The translations under genes were made by a program, and so were the position numbers. The notes below the pieces were generated by a model. That model was not told where the DNA came from. It saw only the letters and a list, made by a program, of their open reading frames with translations, and made no database searches. Source: Hofstenia miamia (lineage: Eukaryota; Xenacoelomorpha; Acoela; Hofsteniidae). From it: DNA of 64,000 nucleotides. Shown here piece by piece: positions 11,429 through 20,035 of this stretch. Position 1 is the first letter of the stretch; the number at the start of each line of letters is the position of its first letter. The stretch is from NCBI GenBank assembly GCA_900660155.1, contig CABFPE010000245.1, positions 293,376 to 357,375 on the forward strand. Reading direction: 5' to 3'.

Positions 11429-11564
11429 TGTGCTACATTTATGACAAGCTGCAAGGTAAATACTGAAGGTCAACAATACATGTATTAACCCAACAGCTTG
11501 TATATTGCTAATTGCTCTACCTATATAATTGTTAAAATTACATACATTGTAACATTTTAATAAA
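11429..11564 (+). repeat. 3' LTR of the gypsy-like element
   Basis: This is the direct repeat of 8140-8261, immediately preceded by the purine-rich AAAGGGGAAA expected as primer for plus-strand synthesis. It starts TGTGCTACATTTATGACAAG and reaches an AATAAA signal at the right. The outer boundary beyond AATAAA is not determined. Confidence 0.75.
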
Positions 11565-12476
11565 GTTCTTAACCTAATTGTATTAATTGTTAATACCATA
11601 TGAACAATACAGTGTTGATGTACACGTTCTTATTCAAATGGCATTTCCAAACAAATTAGTGATTTTTAGCAATTCGCTTTGTCAGATATATATATATAAT
11701 TCGCTTTGTCCTAGATATAAAAAATATACCAAACAATTGTGTCAGACTAGTAAATAACCTTTAATTAGTCTAATAACGATGAATTCATAATAAATTATGC
11801 ATTTGGTGTAGACAAGAATAATTTACGAAATTAGCACAAATTAATTAATATACTGACTAAAAATAACACTTCATTGCGACCAATGATAAAGCAGATTGAA
11901 AATGGAACGCTACTAAATATGAAATACGTGGGCTTTTGAAGGAATAACAAAGTATTGTAATTCATCTAATCACATGGAATTACTATGATTACCTTAACAA
12001 ATATTAAAATATTGTGAAACAGGGTTTTAGAAAAATTATTAAGCTAGTTATCCGGGTTTTGTTTCGAAAGAACTATTAGAGAAAGAACACTATGCAGGAA
12101 ACTACGAAATTTAAAACTTAACGTTGATGACGTAGAATATAAAAACTATGTCTACCTGCATCTACGAAGTTTATTTCGAATAAATTTTAGACCAATTACA
12201 AACTAAGTGCGTTGGCTGATAGAATTTGTATGATGCCATTTAATTTCTTACATTTTTGGCTTACAATTGAATCTTAGCTACGAAATACAAGTTAATTCCA
12301 CAATTTTCGATGGAATAAGTATGAATTAGGATAAAATTGTATGAGGAAGGGTTCACTTTCGTCTACAGACTGAAGTATTTTGCCTGGATATGCACATGGG
12401 AAATGATACATATTTGTTTCCTTCGATTTGCTTTCTTTGAAAATTTTAATTTGGTTGCATAAATACGGAACTTTTA

Positions 12477-12513
<37 letters not shown>
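11565..12513. other. AT-rich DNA ending in a (TA)n tract
   Basis: No coding sequence is recognised. The stretch ends with a perfect TA run at 12482-12512 that abuts a 52-base gap (12514-12565). Confidence 0.5.
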
Positions 12514-12565
12514 NNNNNNNNNNNNNNNNNNNNNNNNNNNNNNNNNNNNNNNNNNNNNNNNNNNN

Positions 12566-13071
12566 AAGAAAATTTTAAAATTTTACTAAGATCACAACAT
12601 CATAAAATCGGTGAACAAATTTTTATTAAAGCTGCAAACAAAGAACAATTACTTAACAAACAAAGAAAAACATCAATAATTTTAGACTTATAGTGCATGC
12701 AATATATTTATGTATTCCTTTCTTTAGTGTAGTTGATTGTAAAATATTTATTTACCGGATTTGTTACTGACGATGATTCTTAGCAATCGAAACCGGTCTA
12801 AATTTTTAACTGCGTTTGATATTTCAAATTTTTCGAAGCTCAGTATACTGACATTTATATACATATATATTAGGGTGGCTCTTATTTTTGAAAATTCAAA
12901 ATTTTTTGCTCTCCACTTTTAAAATGGATCCATTACCTAAAAAAAACCTCCCCGAGTAATTTTGAAATATTTCAATAACGTTTAGAGGTAGTCCAGTGAA
13001 GATACAATATAGGCTTTCAGCGTCTTATGCACTTGCCCATTATAACACATATGCTATTGGGTGAGAAAGAT
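12566..13071 (+). repeat. Copy of 13321-13826, probable assembly duplicate
   Basis: The 506-base segment is bounded by the N gap on the left and by a single N at 13072 on the right. It repeats 13321-13826 base for base apart from about two substitutions. It contains the end of a PLE frame, a hammerhead core (12767-12798) and the left end of the DNA transposon that starts in full at 13625. Its position between two N markers and its near-identity suggest a small contig placed twice rather than a biological duplication. Confidence 0.8.
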
Positions 13072-13084
13072 NTATATATATATA

Positions 13085-13624
13085 TATATATATATAACAC
13101 CAAATTAAAATTCACCGAAATTGTCCCAATACTAACATTATATGCAACAAAGAATATATTCAACAACAAAGATCACATCCCTAAAAAAATTAGTTTCTTC
13201 TGTAGTCTATCAATAATTTATAAATCGGGGAAACTAAGAGACATCTGGGAACAAGGATGAAAGAACATATTAGAGGACATTTACATTCCGAAATGTATTT
13301 ACATCAACATGAAATTAAAAAAGAAAATTTTAAAATTTTACTAAGATCACAACATCATAAAATCGTTGAACAAATTTTTATTAAAGCTGCAAACAAAGAA
13401 CAATTACTTAACAAACAAAGAAAAACATCAATAATTTTAGACTTATAGTGCATGCAATATATTTATGTATTCCTTTCTTTAGTGTAGTTGATTGTAAAAT
13501 ATTTATTTACCGGATTTGTTACTGACGATGATTCTTAGCAATCGAAACCGGTCTAAATTTTTAACTGCGTTTGATATTTCAAATTTTTCGAAGCTCAGTA
13601 TACTGACATTTAAATACATATATA
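13085..13624 (+). mobile_element. Penelope-like element relic, 3' end with GIY-YIG remnant
   Basis: Plus-strand frames give a PLE C-terminus. First comes a segment with IFNNKDHIPKKI. After a damaged GIY-YIG core, a 63-codon frame at 13257-13448 follows with KEHIRGHLHSEMYLHQHEIK and IFIKAANKEQLLNKQ. The spacing of EHI..HL and the terminal LLNKQ matches the other PLE relics here. A hammerhead core lies 70-105 bases after the stop codon (13522-13553). The RT domain is missing. The right side is abutted by the DNA transposon beginning at 13625. Confidence 0.7.
13519..13556 (+). ncRNA. Hammerhead ribozyme motif (PLE-associated)
   Basis: CTGACGA begins at 13522. A short stem II follows (GATT/AATC around CTTAGC), then GAAA, a minimal helix III written as C-CG-G, and the cleavage triplet GTC ending at 13553. 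Proximal stem I pairs TTA with TAA. The rest of stem I is weak, so activity is less certain than for the copy at 5821-5875. The same motif occurs at 12767-12798 in the duplicated segment. Confidence 0.65.
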
Positions 13625-15557
13625 TTAGGGTGGCTCTTATTTTTGAAAATTCAAAATTTTTTGCTCTCCACTTTTAAAATGGATCCATTACCTAAAAAAA
13701 ACCTCCCCGAGTAATTTTGAAATATTTCAATAACGTTTAGAGGTAGTCCAGTGAAGATACAATATAGGCTTTCAGCGTCTTATGCACTTGCCCATTATAA
13801 CACATATGCTATTGGGTGAGAAAGATTGCTCTGGTTATCAAGCGATCTACCGTTTGATTGCTTGTGGTTTATTGTGCTACATAAACACAAACACTTCTTT
13901 GTTTATATGGTGTTAATGTGTCTGCTTACTACAAACCTAATTCAATTTTTTTTCTGCAGGCTTTTTGCAGTTGTAACTGTGTACAAATAACTGATCTTAA
14001 AGTAATTACCACTCCTAGCAAATAAACCAGTAGGACTATTGTAATGACTGCAGCTGAATGTGCTATGCATAGTAAAGATAGATACTTTCTTCTGGATTAT
14101 ATTATCAAAGAATTCTCTGGTGGTAAGTTACTCTCAAATCGAGATGCTTTGGGTGTGTTTATGGGACGTCATATTGAAGAGAAAGGACAGTACTTAAAGC
14201 AGCAACCAAAACGATCAGGGATCTTGTTCTTATTAGGACAGGAAAGCTCTCTATCAGACTTGGAAAGATCGAAAGTGGCTCAAAAATCGACGGGCCACAG
14301 CTCAGATAAAAAAAAGAGAAAATGTTTTTGGATAAATTGAATGATCTTTTTGATATAGCCCATACAAATGCTCTACACATGATAGTTATAAAAGAAGACA
14401 AAGAATTTCTACTTGCCCAACGAGAGAAAGGAAGGCGTGGTTGTATGGGATCTGTGGATAAGGCCTTGGCTGCAAAGGAAAAGCGGATTATGTAGAAGAG
14501 GAAAGCAAAAAATACGCGGCAGAAAAAGGCTGAAGAATACAAAGCATAGACTTTTAAAGACGTTGTTCTTGCATCTTCCAGCAGTAACAGTGAGGATGTA
14601 AACAGTACAGATGGTAGCATGTCAGATGAAACAGAACAACCTCATCCAAAGCGCTGTAGGGCTAGACAGAACATTGCTACACCTTCTCTTGCAGCTACAC
14701 TTGATCGTACTCAAGTTTCAGATAGAAAAGCTACAATTGTATTGACAAAAGCTGCTAGAAGATGATTTGGAGGAACCCATTAAAAGATCTCAGTGTGAGG
14801 CTTCTTTCCTAAAAGAAAAACATCTTGAAGATTTCGTCACTACAAAAACAATTAGATTCTTCCAAAAGCTTCGATTAGATGCTAAGTTCCTCAATGAAGA
14901 TCCAATTTTTTGGTTCAGAAACAAGGATTTCCACTCTGTTAAAGATACTGTAAATAGCTTAAAAGTAGTTAATGACTATGTAAAACGTGAAGTTGCTCTC
15001 ATCCAGTCTTCCAACCGATTATTGATAAAAGATGAAGAGCAATTGCAGTTCTTACTGCAAGTTGTTTCTGAACATCGACGGATTTACCAAAATGTATTCA
15101 AAGTAACCCTGGTTAAACTGAAGCAATTATGAGTAAGCGTACAACAAACGATACTGCCTTGAGCAGATATTACTCATTAGAAAAGACTGAATTGATATAA
15201 GTGTGCTGATCAAGTTGGCAGCAATTTCCACAAGATTTTGGTTTAACTAGCACATGTGACATTTCATGTTTTAATATGATTTTGCTTGTATTACTTTACT
15301 TTAGTACAATTTAAACTTAAATGTAGACCTTACTGGTCATCTTAATTAGGAATAATTAACCACATCATGTTGTACATGAGTTTAACAGGCATTACAGTAT
15401 ATTACAGAATTGTAAACCTCGGGACTACCACTAAATATTAATAAAAATGCATAAAATTTTTAATGCAGTGTTTTTGGATGAAATGTACCCTATTTATGGC
15501 CGGAGAGCAATGAAAATGCAATGTTCATTTTTTATCCCCATATAAGAGCCACCCTAA
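13625..15557 (+). mobile_element. Deleted DNA transposon with 16-bp TIRs
   Basis: The element begins TTAGGGTGGCTCTTAT and ends with the exact inverse, ATAAGAGCCACCCTAA, within TA-rich flanks (TSD unclear). It contains two blocks of a protein I associate with repeat-encoded families in invertebrate genomes. The N-terminal block (14044 to about 14760, several frameshifts) has NRDALGVFMGRH, QREKGRRGCMGSVDKA, then a Ser-rich stretch, TPSLAATLDRTQVSDRKA. The C-terminal block (14767-15132, one 121-codon frame) has LKVVNDYVKREVALIQ and DEEQLQFLLQVVSEHRR. The middle, where a nuclease core would be expected, is missing, so this is a non-autonomous derivative. I cannot name the superfamily with confidence. 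Confidence 0.75.
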
Positions 15558-15666
15558 TATATATATATATANCAAAAATGCGCTGCAAATATTAGAAAAT
15601 CTATTAAATTCTTAATACAACAATTTATTTTTAAGAACTTATGTGATGAAATTAGAAATTAAGATT

Positions 15667-15669
<3 letters not shown>

Positions 15670-15707
<38 letters not shown>
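15670..15707. repeat. (TA)n microsatellite
   Basis: A perfect AT dinucleotide run of about 38 bp. A single N at 15573, in another TA run just left of it, marks a contig join. Confidence 0.95.
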
Positions 15708-15708
<1 letters not shown>

Positions 15709-16063
15709 TAGAAACTTTCTCTTTTAATGAAGCAAGTTTTGGAAAATAGTAAAAAAATTGAAAAAAGATAGACAAACCAACAATGATGAAACGGTTTGGA
15801 GGTCGTTAATACTAGGGTTAAAACAATAACATACGATTGGCAATCGAGAAAAAGAAATATTGTAATGGAAAACGATTAAGACTATAAATACCTCAAGAAG
15901 AGCCTTTTAATTTAAAATAACTACCATCAAATAATATAAGGCATTGAGCTCTACAGTTAGTCGTTAACTGTAATGGTCAATGTTGACAATTTTAAAAAAT
16001 GTCAAGTATGTCATATCAGTAAAAAACGACATAAAGCTTTGGTGTTCGGAATAAAACACTAAC

Positions 16064-16201
16064 TTTATTAATTTGCTTTCTTGCTTTGTGACCCCTAAAT
16101 GTAGACTGAATTTTGGTAGCCGCAACCGCCAACTCGGGATCATCTAAATCAGGCATTTCTTCTTCAGCTTCAACTGGAGTAGGACATTTTTCAACAGATT
16201 G
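16064..16201 (-). CDS. Multi-IQ gene, exon 5 (second IQ motif)
   Basis: The 46-codon exon has acceptor ATTTAG and donor GTTAGT, phase 0 at both ends. It reads QSVEKCPTPVEAEEEMPDLD, then a DPELAV linker and the IQ motif AATKIQSTFRGHKARK. The protein is nearly the same as exon 6 (4340-4507), but lacks two of that exon's three VEKS-type units. The acidic Asp-Asp-Pro lead-in followed by the amphipathic IQ helix is the arrangement of neurogranin and GAP-43. These bind calcium-free calmodulin and release it on PKC phosphorylation of a Ser just after IQ. Here that position is Thr. Homology, phase and strict conservation against the DNA background make this exon secure. Confidence 0.88.
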
Positions 16202-17579
16202 CTAAATATATTAAATAATGTTTTCATCACTTTATATTTTCTTAATTATGAGAAATAAATGTATTAGTCAAATTCATACTGAGATAGACAACATGCATGC
16301 ATTGCGAAAGAAGGTAAATGCTTTGCATCAATAATTCAAGGAATTCAGGTCTTTGTTTATTAGACCTTGATCAAACATTCCATAAGAACCTGCCGACATA
16401 AAACACACTCTTAATCTTTTCTGACCCAACAAAATTTGAAATAAATGATTTCTACTCAAATAATTACTCAGCAACTTTAAATGATTGACATAAGTAGCGT
16501 TGAGAACACTTTTTAATAAACAGATAAAAATTGTTTAAGCCTCAAACCTTCCTAATTGAACCATCTAACCGGTTTAACTCAAATTTCTCCTTTTAGTATA
16601 TACAAAACTAAACATAAGAAATGGGCAAATCCTTTTTTTATTTGTGAGTTTAAGATAGGGGGTTGAGTACTAATGGCGGATAACGTTAATGCAATGCATG
16701 ATATTACATTTCCGCATAAGAATTTTTGTTAGGGCTGCTGGCAATAAATTACATTACATAGAAAGATTAATCTATTAATTAGTTCAATAGAATAAATCGA
16801 TTACATTTGTTGTGGTTTGCACAATGCAAGTGGAAAACTGTGAGACCCATATGTTCTTTCCACACGGATCAAATTAACTTTTGGAAAAATACAAAACTTC
16901 CCAAAATTGCGAAATTGTAGGAAATTTGAAGGAGGAATTGCTATTCTCAATTTGATTATAATTGTTTATGTAAAAACGTTTACAAAACAGCGCAACACAT
17001 GTTAAGCGGTTTTCGCTTTGATGGATTCCCATTTTAATAAAACTGTTTTAATCCTCTAATATTCTCACGATCTCACTAATAAAATTAGTAAACCACAAAA
17101 TTGATATTTAAACAACTTATATAATAATTCAGTCAGTAGGGAGTCCACGAGAAATCCTTCGAAAAACAGACGGGTTTCTTGAAAATTTTCTTACAAATTT
17201 ATGAAAGCTTAATGAGAAACTCCAACACTGAATCTTAATATATAATCAATGAGCAGTGATGGAAAAAATCTCGCGTAACCGGCATAAGTGGCACAAAAAA
17301 TTATGAAAAGCAGGCGGTGATAAGCGAAGGTTAAAAGGCCAGCTTAATATACAATCAGAAGAAAAGAGAAACCAATTGAGTTGAGGGAAAAATATTAAGA
17401 CGAATGCATTCAGACGTATTATTAATTTGATAATGCACAATAATAAGTTATAAGCGGGAGAAAAAATTCCATTTTTTCGTTGTACATTGCTAGTATTAAG
17501 GAATTTTTTATCTCAATACATGTAATTACAAAATAAATCAGGATTTAAAAATGAATAAAGTGCAGTATATTTCAGCCAA
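16202..17579. other. Intron of the multi-IQ gene, nothing recognised
   Basis: AT-rich DNA without a recognised exon, transposon end or repeat. An open 64-codon minus-strand frame near 17246-17440 lacks any domain and splice support. Confidence 0.4.
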
Positions 17580-18572
17580 AGTAGCGTACACCAGGGAATC
17601 CAAACAATTTATTTTTTTAAGATTGGAATTTGACTTTAGTTCTAACATTGAGATTGAGATTGAGTCAATCTGCAGGTTGAAAAATTGAGATTGACTTTTT
17701 TCAGGCTCAAATCTTGCTCAAATTTCTATAAAAATGTTCTTAGCAGATAATAACGTCATCAATTGAGGTAATAAGTATTCATGCAATCAAATCTTTCCAT
17801 CTTTGAATTAAAAAACATATTTGATGCTTCGAATGAAAAATATTATGTCATTCCAATGTAAATGACGTAATTTTAAAAATACCAGTGTCTCCAACAATTA
17901 AAGAATAGTAAAATTTTTTTACAAGATTGAGATTGGGATTGAATTTTTGGAATACTTAAGATTGGGAATGATTTTCAAAGGATTGATATTGACCCCTAAA
18001 GACTGAAATTGACATTGAACACCCTGACGTACACACAACTTTGCGCGCAACCTTTCTTGATTTAATGAGGCGCACAAACAAAAGTTGCAAATGTGTACGC
18101 GATTCCAACTTTGTTGTAAACCAAATTTGAAAAGTTCTACATTTGCGCACAACCTTTCGTGATTTAAATAGGCGCGTTATCTTCCCATCAAATCTTTTCA
18201 CTTAGTTACTTTGTTTCAAAGGCTTCTTAAAAGACCTTGCTGTGTTTACATAATTCAAAATGAATACTTTTACATTGAGTTGGCTCTATCAGGATGAAGA
18301 ACATAGTATAATGGTAGGTGTATGGTTTGCGGTTATGTCTTGGGTTAGTGTTAGAGATAGGGATATAGTAAGACTTAGATTTGGAGTTAGGGTTTCAGTT
18401 TAGGTTAGGGTTAAGGTTATAATTATTATGTTGATAAAATAGCTTATTTTTGCAAAAATTAGTTTGGTGGGGGAGATAACGCAAAAGTACTCTTTTTTCT
18501 TCAGGCAAATATTTTTGTTGTGAACTTTATTATTACCCAAAAAGTTGCGCGCAAAGTTGTGTATACGCTACT
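17580..18572. mobile_element. TIR element split by an hAT-like MITE
   Basis: The left end AGTAGCGTACAC (17580-17591) continues after the inserted MITE as ACAACTTTGCGCGCAAC (18035 onward). The right end (18545-18572) is the inverse, AAGTTGCGCGCAAAGTTGTG then TATACGCTACT. The joined TIR is about 28 bp with one or two mismatches. The interior holds further GCGCAC/GTGCGC-rich arms and a degenerate GGTTAG-like stretch near 18350-18420, with no coding sequence. The target-site duplication is unclear. This is the older element into which the MITE jumped. Confidence 0.7.
17592..18026. mobile_element. hAT-like MITE
   Basis: The 435-bp element has ends CAGGGAATCC... and ...GAACACCCTG, and is flanked by near-identical 8-bp duplications GCGTACAC (17584-17591) and ACGTACAC (18027-18034). 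The CAGGG terminus and 8-bp duplication are typical of hAT transposons. The interior is built of TTGAGATTGA-like short repeats without coding capacity. The insertion splits the inverted-repeat element 17580-18572. Confidence 0.75.
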
Positions 18573-18573
18573 A

Positions 18574-20035
18574 TTAATGGTGCGTGTTCAAATTCTTTAA
18601 TGTTCCATTTGGGTGTCCCTCAAGGGTCTATATTAGGGCCCCTGCTTTTCCTAATGTATATTTATCCATTGTCGGAGTTCGTGCGTTCACTTGGTCTTTC
18701 ATGTCATTTTTATGCTGATGATTCTGTTGTTTATTTTACCATTTCTCCGGCTGATATGTATAATTACGAATATGATATTGGTCATTATTTTAATCAGATT
18801 GCTAATTTTTGTGCATCGCTCAGGCTGAAAATCAATGAAGCAAAAACTGAAGTCATGTTTTTATGCTCTGAAAGGTTACGTTGTACATTCCCACATACTA
18901 TTGCTATTAATGATGTCAGCGTTACATGCTGTGACAAAGTCAACGTGTTAGGTGTTATCACGGACAAAAATCTAAGCCTGCGACACCATATTGATAATCT
19001 TTTCGTAGCTTGTATTCGTACTCTGAAATCCATCCGTCGGATACGGAGATTCCTAAACAATTCAACGACTAATCATTTAGTACGAAGTTTGGTGCTAAGC
19101 AAACTTGATTATTGCAACTCATTGTTTTACGCTCTCCCGAGTTATCAATTAAAAAAGTTGCAACGCATCCAAAATATGGGAGCTCGGCTCATTTTCAAAC
19201 TGCGGTGGTCTGATCACATTACTCCCTATCTTCATGACTTGCACTGGCTATGTATTAGGGATCGAGTTTCATTCAAACTATTAGTATTAGTTTACAAAGC
19301 TATAAGTGATGCCGATTGTCCCGAGTACCTAAAGAATATGATCTCACCTAATGATCTACATGGCCGACCTACTAGACTGCAGTCAACNCATATTGATAAT
19401 CTTTTCGTAGCTTGTATTCGTACTCTGAAATCCATCCGTCGGATACGTAGATTCCTAAACAATTCAACGACTAATCATTTAGTACGAAGTTTGGTGCTAA
19501 GCAAACTTGATTATAGCAACTCATTGTTTTACGCTCTCCCGAGTTATCAAATTAATAAGTTGCAACGCATCCAAAATATGGGAGCTCGGCTCATTTTCAA
19601 ACTGCGGTGGTCTGATCACATTACTCCCTATCTCCATGACTTGCACTGGCTATGTATTAGGGATCGAGTTTCATTCAAACTATTAGTATTAGTTTACAAA
19701 GCTATAAATGATGCCGATTGTCCCGAGTACCTAAAGAATATGATCTCACCTAATGATCTACATGGCCGACCTACTAGACTGCAGTCAACACCACAACTTG
19801 TGATGCCTCGTACACGTACTTCATATGGAGATCGTAGTTTTTCTGCTTCAGGGACACTGCTTTGGAATAAGCTACCGATTTACATCAAGCAGTCCTCGTC
19901 ATTAGTGACTTTTAAGAAAGATCTGAAGACACATCTCTTTAGAAACCACTATTACCCATAATTTCGTTGTTCGCTCTTGAATGTACTTTTGTATAGTGTG
20001 AGCGTAATATTGTATAATAATAATAATAATACTTA
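18574..20035 (+). pseudogene. LINE reverse transcriptase, 5'-truncated, CR1/L2-like
   Basis: The plus-strand frame 18600-19961 begins inside the RT palm: HLGVPQGSILGPLLFLMY, the catalytic YADD within CHFYADDSVVYF, then LKINEAKTEVMFL. The C-terminal thumb region follows, ending in the WNKLPIYIKQSSSL motif usual for the 3' end of CR1/L2-type ORFs. The 3' untranslated tail ends in a (TAA)n run, also typical of these LINEs. Positions 18987-19387 and 19389-19789 are near-identical 402-base-period copies joined at an N. The 453-residue length is therefore inflated by about 134 residues, probably an assembly effect. The endonuclease is absent. Confidence 0.85.

Larger units (their letters stand above)
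8140..11564 (+). mobile_element. Decayed gypsy-like LTR retrotransposon
   Basis: Between the short LTRs, plus-strand fragments follow gypsy gene order. A gag-like region at about 8400-8760 has SMKIDQYVNLLRTRC and FGNLEDSLIRDRFIM. A protease relic at 9097-9285 has ASGAQCNVLP, where the catalytic Asp of the expected DSG is replaced by Ala. RT remnants at 9540-9730 include HIPLTDKSSFLCTFNTPFGR and the catalytic-like HDDICIAT. RNase H at 9870-10150 has YSQIEKELLAIAFG, NDHKSLE and ADALSRLP. Integrase remnants at 10390-11200 keep the CNQC of the zinc-binding domain and IEMDIAEI. A polypurine tract, AAAGGGGAAA, directly precedes the 3' LTR. Many stops and frameshifts show that it is dead. Confidence 0.85.

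Noticed and set aside
18330-18420. Degenerate GGTTAG repeats as an interstitial telomere
   Set aside because: Too irregular, and located inside the TIR element 17580-18572; likely element sequence.
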